From Actinobacteria bacterium OV320 (lineage in GTDB: Bacteria > Actinomycetota > Actinomycetes > Streptomycetales > Streptomycetaceae), in NCBI GenBank assembly GCA_001298545.1, contig LJCX01000036.1, forward strand, positions 1 to 64,000: a DNA stretch of 64,000 nt. The letters run 5' to 3'. Below are positions 45,303 through 54,400 of the stretch, piece after piece (position 1 is the stretch's first letter; each line of letters begins with the position of its first letter). Position numbers and translations under genes: made by a program. The notes below the pieces were generated by a model, which was not told the origin of the DNA, searched no databases, and saw only the letters and a program-made list of their open reading frames with translations.

Positions 45303-45340
45303 TCAACCTAGGTAGACGACAGGGCGTCTACCTAGGTTGA
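45303..45340. promoter_or_regulatory. perfect inverted repeat with 16-bp arms
   Basis: Arms TCAACCTAGGTAGACG and their exact complement flank a 6-base loop, ACAGGG. Each arm contains the 8-bp palindrome ACCTAGGT. It lies between the small membrane-protein gene and the left end of the dead IS element. Either an operator of that gene or a terminator. Confidence 0.7.
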
Positions 45341-45344
45341 CTTA

Positions 45345-46263
45345 GAGCTCGTAACACGATCTTGTTGAACGGTCCTGGTCGGGCGTGACTGTTGTGACGG
45401 TCTGATCGTTCGGGTGGGTGTGACGACCCGGCCGTGCATCGTGGGCGACGACTCGTGGACGACGACTTGTGGGTGCTGATCGAGCCGTTGCTGCCGCCTT
45501 GGCCCGAGCGGTCTCCGGGGCCGAAGCCGGTGGCCGACCGGCTGTGTCTGCAGGGCGTCCTGTACGTCCTGCACCAGGACGTCGCTTGGCGGCTCCTGCC
45601 CCTGGAGCGGGGGTTCGGCTCGGTGCAGACCTGCTGGCGGCGTCTGGACCGCTGGCAGCAGGCAGGCGTCTTCGACCGGTTGCACCGCATCCTGCTCGCG
45701 GAGCTGAACGCGGCCGGCGAACTCGACTGGACCCGCGCGTGCGTCGACGGCTCCCACGTCCGCGCCAAAATAGGGGAGACGCGACCGGTCTTCCGCCGGT
45801 CGACCGGCGGAAGACCGGCAGCAAACATCATCTGATCTGCGACGGGAAGGGCACTCCGCTCCACGTCATCATGACTGCGGCGAACGTCAACGACATCACG
45901 CAGACTCTCGCCCTCGTCGACGGCATCCCGCCGGTGGCCGGGCGTCCGGCCGTCCCCGTCGACGTCCCGAGTCCATCCTGGGCGACAAGGCGTACGACTC
46001 CCGGGTAGTCCGCCGTGTACTGCGCACACGCCGGATCATGCCGGTTCATCTCACGCAAGGGCGCGCGCCCCGAACATCAAGGGCCTGAGCAAACTCCGCT
46101 ACGTCGTCGAGCAGGTCTTCGCCCTCCTCCACCAGTTCAAACGCCTCGCCATCCGATGGGAACGACGCCTCGAACTCCACGACGCCTTCGTCTTCCTGCA
46201 TGCAGCCTCATCTGCTGGCGACGCCTCAAGAAGGCCCATCCAGGACCCTGTTACTCGGAGTCG
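45345..46263 (+). mobile_element. degenerate IS5-family insertion sequence
   Basis: Spans a ruined IS5-family transposase. Candidate terminal inverted repeats: GTAACACGATCTTG on the left (45351-45364) against GTAACAGGGTCCTG on the right end (minus strand, about 46245-46258), 11/14 matching. No clear target duplication seen. The right end stops next to the tetR stop at 46271. Confidence 0.65.
45434..46240 (+). pseudogene. IS5-family transposase, multiply frameshifted
   Basis: Recognisable in three frames: DDLWVLIEPLLPPWPER...WRRLDRWQQAGVFDRLH and the first Asp region DWTRACVDGSHVRAK, then KTGSKHHLICDGKGTPL and ANVNDITQTL in a second frame, and ACSLICWRRLKK in a third. Together they form the usual ~270-residue DDE transposase of Streptomyces IS5 elements. 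At least three frame breaks prevent a functional product. Confidence 0.75.
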
Positions 46264-46270
46264 TTCCCGC

Positions 46271-46879
46271 CTATCGCGGCCCCGACGGTTCGGCCGGCCG
46301 GTTCGGCGGAGCCTTGGCATTGTTTGCGGCGGCTGCCGCGACGGTTGCCAGGTCTTCGCCCGAGAAACCGGCGCGGCTCAGCACTGCCAGAGATTTGTTC
46401 GTCGCCAGCGTGCACAACGCCAGCTCCGCCGCCTCCTGCTCACCGGCCCCCGCCGCCAGCAACGCCTGCTCCAGCCTCGCCCGCAAACCGTCGATCGTGG
46501 CGCGGACCATCGCCCGGCCCTCCGCGTCAAGCGCCGGGAACTGCGTTGCCGACACCGTGAGAAGGCAGCCATCCGGCACCGTCGGGTCGGCGATGCGGTT
46601 CAGGGCGACCTGAAGGAAGGCGGCCACAACGGCGCTCGGGCTCGGGTGGGGGCCGGACAGTGCCTGCTCGTACAGCGGGTGGTAGGTCTGCGCGTACCGT
46701 TGGAGGCTTTTGCGGAAGAGGGCGCTCTTGTCGCCGAAGGTGCCGTAGAGCGAGCCCCGGCCCAGGCCCGTGCCCTCGGTCAGGCGATCGATCGAGGCCT
46801 CCGAATAACCCCAGCGCCAGAAGACGTGCATCGCACGTCGTAGCGCCTCGTCCACGTCGAATTGCTTGCGGCCTGCCAT
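46271..46879 (-). CDS. TetR-family transcriptional regulator
   Basis: 202 residues, ATG 46879. HTH about 10-55: FDVDEALRRAMHVFWRWGYSEASIDRLTEGTGLGRGSLYGTF. The C-terminal part is a TetR ligand domain with PDGCLLTVSATQFP. The stop lies 8 bases beyond the right end of the dead IS element, so the last residues may be IS-derived. It is divergent from an alpha/beta hydrolase across a 57-base gap holding a CATCTT/AAGATG inverted repeat. Regulation of that hydrolase is likely. Confidence 0.84.
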   Translation of the reverse strand: MAGRKQFDVDEALRRAMHVFWRWGYSEASIDRLTEGTGLGRGSLYGTFGDKSALFRKSLQRYAQTYHPLYEQALSGPHPSPSAVVAAFLQVALNRIADPTVPDGCLLTVSATQFPALDAEGRAMVRATIDGLRARLEQALLAAGAGEQEAAELALCTLATNKSLAVLSRAGFSGEDLATVAAAAANNAKAPPNRPAEPSGPR

Positions 46880-46895
46880 GGTCCGTCAGTCTACG

Positions 46896-46921
46896 CATCT
46901 TGTACCGATCATTCAAAGATG
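46896..46921. promoter_or_regulatory. inverted repeat between tetR and hydrolase
   Basis: CATCTT and AAGATG separated by 14 bases, in the 57-base gap between divergent genes. A candidate site for the TetR protein. Confidence 0.45.
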
Positions 46922-46936
46922 GGTAGGGTCGTCGGC

Positions 46937-47836
46937 ATGACAAGCTTGAGTTCGCTGAGGCTGCCTGACGGATTCCTTGACGTCTTCACCAGCCGGCTCG
47001 TCGAGGTGAACGGGCTGCGGCTGCACGCGGTCACCGGTGGGGACGGCCCGGCACTGCTACTGATCGGCGGGTGGCCCCAGACCTGGTACGCCTGGCGAGA
47101 GGTGATGCCCACGCTCGCCGGCCACCACACCGTCGTCGCCGTCGACTCGCGCGGCGCCGGACTCTCCGACAAGCCAGACGACGGATACGACGCCGGCACG
47201 CTCGCCGCCGATCTGGTCGCGTTGATGGCCGCGCTCGGGCACGACCGGTTCGACGTGGTCGGCCACGACATCGGTACGTGGACCGGATACGCCCTCGCCG
47301 CCGATCACCCCGAGCGGGTGGGCCGGCTCGCCATCCTCGAAGCAGTGATCCCCGGTCTCACGCCGTCCCCGCCGTTCTTCGGCCCGGCGGCGGCCAACCT
47401 GAAGCTCTGGCAGTTCGGCTTCAACCGGCTCACCGACCTCAACGAGGAACTGGTCCGGGGACGGGAGCGGCTCTTCTTCGGCTGGCAGTTCGCCACCAAG
47501 GCCGCCACGCCGACCGCGATCCCCGCGTACGCCGTCGACGTCTACGTCGACGCGATCACCGCGGATCCTCGCGCGCTGCGGGCGAGCTTCGCGTACTACC
47601 GGGCGCTGGACGAGACGATCGCGCAGAACGAGCAGCGCGGCAAGACCCGGCTGACGCTGCCGGTGCTCGCCGTCGGCGGCGCGCTGTGGAGCGGCGCGAG
47701 TGCCGCCCAGACGATGCGGCTGGCGGCCGACGACGTCACGGGGGTCGTCCTCGACGACTGCGGCCATTACCCGGCCGAGGAGCAGCCGGCGCGGTTTGTC
47801 GAGATCCTGGAAGACTTCCTCGCGGCCAACCGGTAG
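46937..47836 (+). CDS. alpha/beta hydrolase, epoxide hydrolase-like
   Basis: 299 residues, ATG 46937. The nucleophile elbow is GHDIGTW with Asp111, the oxyanion motif GGWPQTW lies near 44-50, and the catalytic His is in DDCGHYPAEEQP near the end. An Asp nucleophile points to epoxide hydrolases or dehalogenases rather than esterases. The W-P-x-x-W motif favours epoxide hydrolase. Divergent from a TetR gene that probably regulates it. Confidence 0.82.
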   Translation: MTSLSSLRLPDGFLDVFTSRLVEVNGLRLHAVTGGDGPALLLIGGWPQTWYAWREVMPTLAGHHTVVAVDSRGAGLSDKPDDGYDAGTLAADLVALMAALGHDRFDVVGHDIGTWTGYALAADHPERVGRLAILEAVIPGLTPSPPFFGPAAANLKLWQFGFNRLTDLNEELVRGRERLFFGWQFATKAATPTAIPAYAVDVYVDAITADPRALRASFAYYRALDETIAQNEQRGKTRLTLPVLAVGGALWSGASAAQTMRLAADDVTGVVLDDCGHYPAEEQPARFVEILEDFLAANR

Positions 47837-47943
47837 CGGGCACGCCACACGGCTGAACTTCGCGAACGACAGGCGGAGCTTCAAACGCCCTGACTGCGGC
47901 GTGCGCCTCCGGCTCCCTGCGTCGGCACCCGATTGCCGACGCC

Positions 47944-49329
47944 TCATGTCCCGGCCGAGCCGGACAGCGCGCCCAGGCGTTCACGGAGGTGGTGCAGGAC
48001 CGAGCGTGCGGTGTCCGGGCCGTGATAGGCCCTCTCGTGGCGCAGTGCCCCCGACAGGCGTGCGTCCTGCGTCATGGTGAGACTGAGCGCGAGCGTGGCC
48101 GCAGCCGTGTCGGACGCCTGGCGTGTGGCGTAGGTCAAACGCGAGGAGTCCTGGCTTATCGGCACGAGGTCGGTGCGCATCCCGTGCATCGGGATGGCGT
48201 CGATGCGCTGCTGGTTCAGAGCCCAGCCGGTCACCCCGTGCAGGCGCAGCGCGGCGTGCCCGAGGGCATACCGGAAGAAGCCGCCGCCGTCGACGCGGCC
48301 CAGCACGGCCTCGGCGAGCGGCCCGAACGGCAGGTCGACGGTGGCCGAAGCCTCGCTCACGGCCTCGTGCGCCTGCCGCAGCAGCCGGCGGCCCCCGTCC
48401 TGTGACACGTCCACCGGGATCTGCACCATGTTGGCGAATTCCCCGACCGCAGTGCGGTGTTCGGGCCGCAGCCGGCCGTGGGACGGCGTGGAGAGGAGCA
48501 CCCTTTCCCGGCCGAAGTGACGGCCGAGGGCACCGGCTAACGCCGCGATCAGCAGGGAGTACAGGGAGACCCGGGCGGCCCGGGCGGCGTGCAGGAGTTG
48601 CCGGGTCTGCCCGGGGGAGAAGTCGAGGGGTTCCTCGTCGTAGTGGTGACGTAGCGGCATGGGCCCGGTGGTACGGCCGGGCAGCAGGTCCCCGGCGCCG
48701 TACGCCCGTAACAGCGCGGCCCGGGCGGCCAGGCGGGCGGCGCGGTCCTCCAGAGCCGCGTGGGTGGACTCGGCGCGGATGAGGTCCAGGTAGGAGAAGG
48801 CGGGCCGCAGCGGTGGTCCGCCGGCCACCCGCCGGTTGTACGCGCGGGCCAGGTCGCCGAGGAGGAGGCGGTGACTGGCTTCGTCGAACACCAGATGGTG
48901 GAAGCAGGTCAGCAGGACGTGGTGGTCGGGGGCCGCGCGCAGCAGATAGGCGCGTCCCAGGCGTTCGGTGACGTCGAAGGGGCGGGTGCTGAGGTCCACC
49001 AGGAGCGCGTACGGCCGCTCGGGCAGCACGTCCTCCTCCAGCGGCAGAGGCGTTGCGCGAAGCGACTGGCGGGGGCGGACGACGTCGGCGACCCGCTCCG
49101 GCGGCTCGTCCAGCCGCAGGCGTAGGGCGTCGTGGTGGAGGGTGACCTCGGCGAAGGCCTCCCGCAGCGCGCCGGCGTCCAGCGGCCCTAGGAGCCGCAG
49201 GGCGGTCGAGCAGTCGATCGAGACCACCGCGGGATAGGGCTTGCCGTGGCAGCGCTCCCACTCCCAGCACAATTCCTGGCGCGAGGAGAGCGGAAGTGCC
49301 GGGTGCCGGGGACCGGTGGTCGTTTTCAT
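47944..49329 (-). CDS. stand-alone condensation-domain protein
   Basis: 461 residues, ATG 49329; the open frame runs much further 5' but through decayed sequence. The NRPS condensation fold is clear: LPLSSRQELCWEWE start, the active-site HHLVFDE (HHxxxDE, H144-E150), DLPFGPLAEAV and the C-terminal lobe. Intact catalytic His. No adenylation or carrier domain is present. Stand-alone condensation proteins form amide or ester bonds on carrier-bound substrates or are starter-type enzymes. Its upstream neighbour is a broken phosphopantetheinyl transferase, so this is probably the remains of a natural-product locus. Confidence 0.8.
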   Translation of the reverse strand: MKTTTGPRHPALPLSSRQELCWEWERCHGKPYPAVVSIDCSTALRLLGPLDAGALREAFAEVTLHHDALRLRLDEPPERVADVVRPRQSLRATPLPLEEDVLPERPYALLVDLSTRPFDVTERLGRAYLLRAAPDHHVLLTCFHHLVFDEASHRLLLGDLARAYNRRVAGGPPLRPAFSYLDLIRAESTHAALEDRAARLAARAALLRAYGAGDLLPGRTTGPMPLRHHYDEEPLDFSPGQTRQLLHAARAARVSLYSLLIAALAGALGRHFGRERVLLSTPSHGRLRPEHRTAVGEFANMVQIPVDVSQDGGRRLLRQAHEAVSEASATVDLPFGPLAEAVLGRVDGGGFFRYALGHAALRLHGVTGWALNQQRIDAIPMHGMRTDLVPISQDSSRLTYATRQASDTAAATLALSLTMTQDARLSGALRHERAYHGPDTARSVLHHLRERLGALSGSAGT

Positions 49330-49544
49330 GCCCTGCCTTGGGGTCGGGTACTGCGGGACAGAGTTGGGGCCGACGCCGGTTCTGCGAAGGAGGCGCCGGT
49401 GGCGATCAGGGGGTGGAACTGCCTCACCAGGACGTGCTCCTGCGGGCCGGGGTGGAGCAGGGCGGCGTGCGTCATCCGGTCGGTGAGGTCGAGGGGCCGG
49501 GCGAGGACGCGGACCGCTTCGGCCAAGGACGCGGACCGTTCGGC

Positions 49545-49589
<45 letters not shown>

Positions 49590-50050
49590 GCCGGGCGTGC
49601 AGGGCCGTAAGTCCGGTGTCGCTCAGCGCCCGCGGCGCCACCGTCCCGGCGCCGGTTGTGGTGCGCTCGTCCTTCATGGCGAGGCCCGCGGCCGCGTCCC
49701 GGCAGACAGCCAGGCCGATAACGTTGCCATGGTGCGAGAGGTTGCAGCACAGGTCCGTCGCTGTGTCGACGGTGGCCTTCCCGTGCGGTCCGCCGCAGCG
49801 CGGGCACACCCGTACCAGCGGCAGCGGCAGCGGCTCTGGAGCCGTGTACAGCAATACACCCGGAACCCTTCGGGTGAGGGTGCAACCGGTCGGGAAGCGC
49901 CGGTGGTCGGAGGGGCCCGCCGTGGCGTGCCGGGCGCACTCGACGGGGTGGATCAGGCCGACGAGATCCGCAGGGCGTCTGCGGGGCGGGCCCACCGGAC
50001 GTCGGCCCGGCGCGTGCGCACACCGTGGAACTGCCTCCGGCCGGGACGCG
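49590..50050 (-). pseudogene. Sfp-type 4'-phosphopantetheinyl transferase, decayed
   Basis: On the minus strand VCPRCGGPHGK and NLSHHGNVIGLAVCRD are hallmark Sfp-type motifs (N-terminal CxxCGGPHGK region and the SHxxxxV segment). The expected magnesium-binding DVE is lost (GLAMKD). The N-terminal RRADVRWARPADALR lies in a different frame near 50000, and the C-terminal W-x-x-KE helix is replaced by the GGCT repeat. The enzyme would have loaded carrier proteins. Beside the intact condensation protein it shows a locus in decay. Confidence 0.65.
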
Positions 50051-50574
50051 TCCGGCGGGACCCCATGACGAAGCCCGCGCCGGAGCGCACCGCCGTGAGC
50101 GTCGCCGAGGCCGTCGGTGCCGACTGCGCCGGGACGCAGTACGCGCCGTCGCGGGTGAGGCGGCGTAGGACCGGCCGGGCGGTGGCGGCACCGAACGCGA
50201 CCAGCAGGACGGGAGTGACGTGGCCGGACGCGTTCCATGTGTCCGTACAGGATCCCAACGGCGGCCCGGTCCGCGCACACGCATTGCGCTGGACGTTGCG
50301 TCGCGTCCAGCCCCTGTGCGTGAACGTCCACGCCTTCGTGCCTCTCGTCGTACGTCGACCACAGACGCCGCCATGTCTTCGTATCCTCTTTCCACAGACC
50401 CCGCTTGGCACACACTGATGCCCATGCCCATGCCCATGCCGGTGCCGTCGGAGTTGTTCCCGTCACTCGGCGAACACCGAAGCCAGTCAGGTCAGTTGGC
50501 CCAATGATCCGACATCCCCGCACCGCATTCGAGGTGACACGTGAGCTTCCTCGGCGAACTGCTCGACCCCGGCC
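50051..50574 (+). other. intergenic with hexamer repeat
   Basis: No intact gene. An ATGCCC repeat (three units plus a part) lies at 50418-50440. Parts of the minus strand may be the lost 5' end of the transferase or its neighbour. Confidence 0.45.
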
Positions 50575-50751
50575 TCAGCGGGCGACTGCTGGAATCCCCG
50601 GTCTCTGCTGTCCCTGACAAAGCCGTTGGACGTGGCGGTGGGTGATCAGGCAGACGGCGAGCCCGAGGAAGGCTTCGTGGATGTCGTCGCGTCGTTGCCA
50701 GCGGATGCGCAGGCGGCGGAAGCCGTGGAGCCAGGCGATCATTGTTGACAC
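50575..50751 (-). pseudogene. IS5-family transposase, C-terminal scrap
   Basis: WLHGFRRLRIRWQRRDDIHE followed by AFLGLAVCLITHR is the C-terminal end of IS5-family transposases. About 55 residues remain with no upstream part. It is not contiguous with the element at 45345, and the wording of the motif differs, so it is a separate insertion event. Confidence 0.7.
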
Positions 50752-51169
50752 TCGGCAGCCTGAACACGGCGAAGACCTCCGGCGTGGTGGGAGCTTTCTG
50801 GGGCGGCTACGAAGTCTCGCCCCGTGATGTTCATGAACGGCCTGCACACCGCCTCATGGACCGCAGCAGCGGCTGCCCTGTCCGCCGCGCTCATCGCCGT
50901 CGTCTGGCTGCCACGCCATGCCGGGCCCCGGCACCCCGCTGGGCCTGCTTGCACTCTCCGGCCGGAGAGTGAAAACCCATGAAACGGTCCGAGGAACTGC
51001 GCCGCCGCTGACCGAGCTCCTGGGACCTGGCAGTCGCCGGGGGTGAGGGAGCAAATCCTGTTCCTTCCCGTGGTAAGGCCAGGCGGATCAGACAGAGCGT
51101 CACCCGCCGGTGGTGGTGGGCCCGCATGGTTCCGGGCCGACTCTCTTCTATGCCTGCTTCACCTGCTCC
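50752..51169 (+). other. intergenic, no gene recognised
   Basis: Between the transposase scrap and the next remnant. Short open frames only. Confidence 0.5.
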
Positions 51170-51420
51170 AGGGCCGACAGCCGTGACGGTGCTTGTCTAC
51201 GCGCCAGAGGAGGAGAAGCCGGCAGCGTTCTACTTCGACGCAACGCAGACGCTGCCGTTCGCCGTTCTCCAGCACTTCGTGGCACTCGTCGCCTCACGCC
51301 TGGCGAGCACAGGATCGTAGAGCAGCCGTCCTGGCAGCACGGCGAGACCCTGGGCTGGGCCGACATCACGAGTTCAAATTCAGTAGCAACGCTTTCGGCG
51401 CGCACGGCGGCTGGAAGTAG
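51170..51420 (+). pseudogene. conserved hypothetical, frameshifted twice
   Basis: Three frames join into one plausible protein: VLVYAPEEEKPAAFYFDATQ and FAVLQHFVALVASRL, then EHRIVEQPSWQHGETLGWAD, then EFKFSSNAFGAHGGWK. Duplicating one G at about 51302 and one G at about 51370 restores one frame. I do not recognise the family. Either recently dead or a sequencing artefact. Confidence 0.5.
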
Positions 51421-51465
51421 GCTGCCCCGGGCTCGGCCTAGTCACAGGGACAGGCCCGCCTGGGG

Positions 51466-52242
51466 GTGATTGACCTGATACTTCGTCATCGGTCCGCGAC
51501 TGCAGTGTCGGTGGCTCGCCGGATAAGCAGGACTGTGGGCCTGGTCGCCGCTGCGGCAGCTGCGCTGACGGTGGTGCTGTTGTCGCCTCTCGCCCTGGAA
51601 GAGATCTCCAGCTCCAAGGGAGTGGACTGGAACAGGCTCAGTGATATCGGCGCGGCGTACGGCTTCACGTCGGCGATCGTCTCGGCGCTGGCGTTGGCCG
51701 GTGTGGCCGTTTCTCTGATCGTTCAGAACCGGCAGGCCAGGGCGGAGCAGGTCCAGGGGATTCGCAGCTACTACCTCGAGCTGGTCCGGCTGGAGCTTGA
51801 CGACATGGCGCTTTACCAGCCCGTTTGGGGCGACACGGACATCGCCGATCCGCATGAGCAGAAGCGGCACGTCTATGCCGATCTCATGATGAACTATGCA
51901 TGGATGGGCTTCGAAATCGGGACCATCCGCGAGAGCCTACTGCGGGACATGCTGGCCGGGATGTTCACCGGAGAGGCGGGGCGGCACTACTGGAGCAGGG
52001 CTCACGCCTCGTGGATCGCCAGTTCGTCCGGAAGCCGTGTCGGTCGTCGCTTCCTGGCCATCGTGGGCGAGGAACATGCTCGCGCTATCGCTGCCGGACC
52101 GCCGACCCGCTCGACGGTTGTCCCCAGTCCACCTGCCGCGCCCGTTGCGGGGGCGTCGCGTGCATGGCGGGCATCGGCTGGCGCCCTGATCGGTCTGGGT
52201 GCCGGTCTGGTGCTCGGATCGCTCTTGCGCGGCCGACGCTAG
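51466..52242 (+). CDS. DUF6082 family membrane protein
   Basis: 258 residues from GTG 51466; the ribosome-binding site is poor and an in-frame GTG at 51505 is an alternative. Two N-terminal helices (VGLVAAAAAALTVVLLSPLA; TSAIVSALALAGVAVSLIV), then a cytoplasmic region with QNRQARAEQVQGIRSYYLEL and MMNYAWMGFEIG, matching DUF6082. A third hydrophobic stretch near the C-terminus (ALIGLGAGLVLGSLLRGRR) is unusual. DUF6082 proteins are common in Streptomyces, often near regulators. Function unknown. Confidence 0.75.
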   Translation: MIDLILRHRSATAVSVARRISRTVGLVAAAAAALTVVLLSPLALEEISSSKGVDWNRLSDIGAAYGFTSAIVSALALAGVAVSLIVQNRQARAEQVQGIRSYYLELVRLELDDMALYQPVWGDTDIADPHEQKRHVYADLMMNYAWMGFEIGTIRESLLRDMLAGMFTGEAGRHYWSRAHASWIASSSGSRVGRRFLAIVGEEHARAIAAGPPTRSTVVPSPPAAPVAGASRAWRASAGALIGLGAGLVLGSLLRGRR

Positions 52243-52464
52243 GGACTGTCAACCCGCCCAGCCCCGGAGATCAACTTGGCTGGCAACGGACAATGACAGC
52301 TTGGCTTTGTTCACGAAGTTCGGCAGCAGCTGCTCAGCAATTTGGGAGGCACTCGAACCACGCTGTGGTCGATGTTCACGAGATGTGACAGCACCCAACC
52401 CGATCGAGCGCGCCTTCGCTCTGGTCCCCGCGGGCAGCGCCCGCTTTGGAGTGGCCGGCATCAG

Positions 52465-53349
52465 TCAGTCGGTCAGTCCGAGCGTGGTCAGGCGGTCAGG
52501 ATCGGTGAGGATGTCGAGCCCGGTGATGCGGCCGTCCCGGATGGTGAACGACATGACGGACAAAGGCCGGTTGCCGGCGAACGAGACAACGCCGGGCGTG
52601 CCGTTGACCAGCACCACACGCGCATTCGCCGCGAAGCGGGCGAAGGCGATCGCCTGGGACGCCACGTCGCCCGCGCCGCGCCGCAGGATGCTCGGGACGA
52701 GCGTGCCGCCATCGGAACGCGCGACCGCGTCGGGGTGGAGGAGGGCCAGGAGCGCCTCGAAGTCACCGCCGCGGGAGGCGGCCAGAAAGGCGTCCACGAC
52801 GTCGCGTTTGCAGGCATTGTCCGTGTCGGCCGCCGGGACGGCGCCCTGCACCCGGCGGCGAGCACGGCTGGCGAGCTGCCGGGTGGAGACTGCGGTCCGG
52901 CCGAGGCTGGGGGCGATGTCATCGAAGGGCACGTCGAACATGTCATGGAGGACGAAGGCGAGTCGCTCGTCCGGGGACAGGGCCTCCAAAACGATCATGA
53001 GTGCAATGCCCACCGAGTCCGCGATCAGGACCTCCCGCTCGGGGTCAACGCGGGCCAGCGCGGTGACCACCGGGTCCGGCAGCCGGACCGACCCGTCCTG
53101 CTCGGGCAGCGGATCCTCGCGTCGCGAGGTACGCGAGCGCAGCATGTCCAGGCATATCCGGCCTACGACCGTGGTGAGCCAGGCCCCAAGGTTCTTCACG
53201 TCGCTCACGTCGGTGCGGCTGAGCTTGAACCACGCCTCCTGGACGGCGTCCTCCGCCTCGGCAAGCGAGCCCAGCATCCGGTAGGCCACCGCCCGCAGCC
53301 CGGGTCGCTCAGCCTCGAAACGGTCGGCCAGAAAAAAGTTCTCGCTCAC
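52465..53349 (-). CDS. SigJ-like (ECF41-type) RNA polymerase sigma factor
   Basis: 294 residues, GTG 53349. Sigma-2 about 15-85 (YRMLGSLAEAEDAVQEAWFKL), sigma-4 about 125-175 (LSPDERLAFVLHDMFDVPFDDIAP), and a SnoaL-like C-terminal extension from about 190. The extension has DGGT and DPDRL where canonical ECF41 has DGGGK and NPDKL, and the linker motif is weak, so it is a divergent member. It is divergent from a carboxymuconolactone decarboxylase whose promoter shows the ECF41 consensus. Confidence 0.85.
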   Translation of the reverse strand: MSENFFLADRFEAERPGLRAVAYRMLGSLAEAEDAVQEAWFKLSRTDVSDVKNLGAWLTTVVGRICLDMLRSRTSRREDPLPEQDGSVRLPDPVVTALARVDPEREVLIADSVGIALMIVLEALSPDERLAFVLHDMFDVPFDDIAPSLGRTAVSTRQLASRARRRVQGAVPAADTDNACKRDVVDAFLAASRGGDFEALLALLHPDAVARSDGGTLVPSILRRGAGDVASQAIAFARFAANARVVLVNGTPGVVSFAGNRPLSVMSFTIRDGRITGLDILTDPDRLTTLGLTD

Positions 53350-53350
53350 C

Positions 53351-53377
53351 TGTCACACCCCCGCGTCCAGATCCGTC
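53351..53377 (+). promoter_or_regulatory. ECF41-consensus promoter of CMD gene
   Basis: TGTCACA (53351-53357), 16 bases, then CGTC (53374-53377). This is the -35/-10 pair reported for ECF41 sigma factors. It sits about 43 bases upstream of the CMD start, pointing at it, and immediately upstream of the divergent sigma gene. Confidence 0.8.
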
Positions 53378-53419
53378 GGTCCAGTGACAGACGCTAACGG
53401 ATCACCAGGAGAGCATCAG

Positions 53420-53896
53420 ATGAACGCCACGATCACCACCAGTGCCCGGATGAAGAACCCCGCCCTGGTCCTGCCGGACGCCATGAAAGGCATCCAGAAC
53501 ATCTATAAGGCCATGCACCAGGGTGGCGTCTCCCCGCAGATCCTGGAGCTGGTCCACCTGCGGGCCAGCCAGATCAACGGATGCAGCGCCTGCGTGTTCG
53601 CCGGCGTGGCGGGCGCGAAGAAGCACGGCGAGAGCGACGAACGCCTGCACGCCGTGGCCGCCTGGCGCGAGGCGCCGTTCTTCACCGACGAGGAGCGCGC
53701 GGCCCTGGCCCTGACCGAGGCCGCCACCCGGATCGCCGACCGCTCCGGCAAGGCCGTCCCCGATGAGGTGTGGAACGAGGCCACGGACCACTTCGACGAG
53801 GAGCAGCTTTCCGCGATCATCCTGATGATCGGCCTCACCAACTTCTTCAACCGCATCAACACCACCATCGAGGAGCCCGCCGGCGCCACCTGGTGA
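53420..53896 (+). CDS. carboxymuconolactone decarboxylase/AhpD-family protein
   Basis: 158 residues. ATG 53420 has AGGAGAG upstream; the 12-codon extension overlaps the promoter and is rejected. The AhpD-like motif is E-x2-H-x8-CxxC (H46, C55-S-A-C58), followed by AGVAGAKKHG. Such proteins act as peroxidases or decarboxylases; members with CxxC are usually alkylhydroperoxidase-like. It is the classical partner of ECF41 sigma factors, here under a matching promoter and divergent from the sigma gene. Confidence 0.86.
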   Translation: MNATITTSARMKNPALVLPDAMKGIQNIYKAMHQGGVSPQILELVHLRASQINGCSACVFAGVAGAKKHGESDERLHAVAAWREAPFFTDEERAALALTEAATRIADRSGKAVPDEVWNEATDHFDEEQLSAIILMIGLTNFFNRINTTIEEPAGATW

Positions 53897-54218
53897 CCGG
53901 CGCTGCTGACCTGGCGTCAGGGCGCGAAGTGCATGCCAGTCCGCAGCGACGGTGCCGGTGGCGGAGCTCCGCCACCGGCACTACCTCGGGCTCAAGCAAA
54001 GTCACAGGCGAGACCGGCGCTGCCTGAACTCGTGAACAGTTCGACTCCCGCCCTTGGCTCCACCGCCGCTCAAACCGGTGAACAACGGCTGTCCCATCTC
54101 GCGCACAGAGCCAACAGCTGACGACCCATCGGGAGAGGACGTCCAACAGGCGACCGGGGAGGTCACCAGACGCCGGCGCGACATTGTCTGCAGGACACCC
54201 AGGATGGCGCAGCAGGGC
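53897..54218 (+). other. intergenic between convergent units
   Basis: Contains the palindromic terminator at 53952-53981. A TTCGACTCCCG string near 54040 recalls a tRNA T-loop, but no tRNA fold can be built. No gene seen. Confidence 0.5.
53952..53981. terminator. perfect 30-base palindrome, terminator-like
   Basis: Perfect palindrome with arms starting GTGCCGGTGGCGGAG, 56 bases after the CMD stop and before convergent genes. Forms a stable hairpin in either direction. Confidence 0.75.
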
Positions 54219-54400
54219 CTACCGGACCTCTGGAGCGGCGCCTGCGGTTTCCGCCTCATACAGGGCGCGGGCCTCAGCCACGGCACGCTGCCAGCTGCGC
54301 GCCACGCCCCCGTGCTCCCGAGCCAGACGCGCGGCCAGCCCCCGACGGGGACCGCCTTCCTCGCGCAGCGCTGCCAGCGCCATGCCCACCGTCGGTGCGG
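54219..54400 (-). pseudogene. short unidentified gene fragment
   Basis: Minus-strand frame PTVGMALAALREEGG, then GVARSWQRAVAEARALYEAE, ends at 54219. Coding-like codon use, but it overlaps in another frame the C-terminal extension of the SRPBCC gene. It looks like the tail of another protein joined to the SRPBCC gene by a deletion. Family not recognised. Confidence 0.3.

Noticed and set aside
45345..46263. Active insertion sequence
   Set aside because: The transposase is split over three frames and the inverted repeats match only partly.
54030..54065. tRNA 3'-end-like string (TTCGACTCCCG...CCA)
   Set aside because: The T-stem does not pair and no D-arm or anticodon arm can be built upstream.
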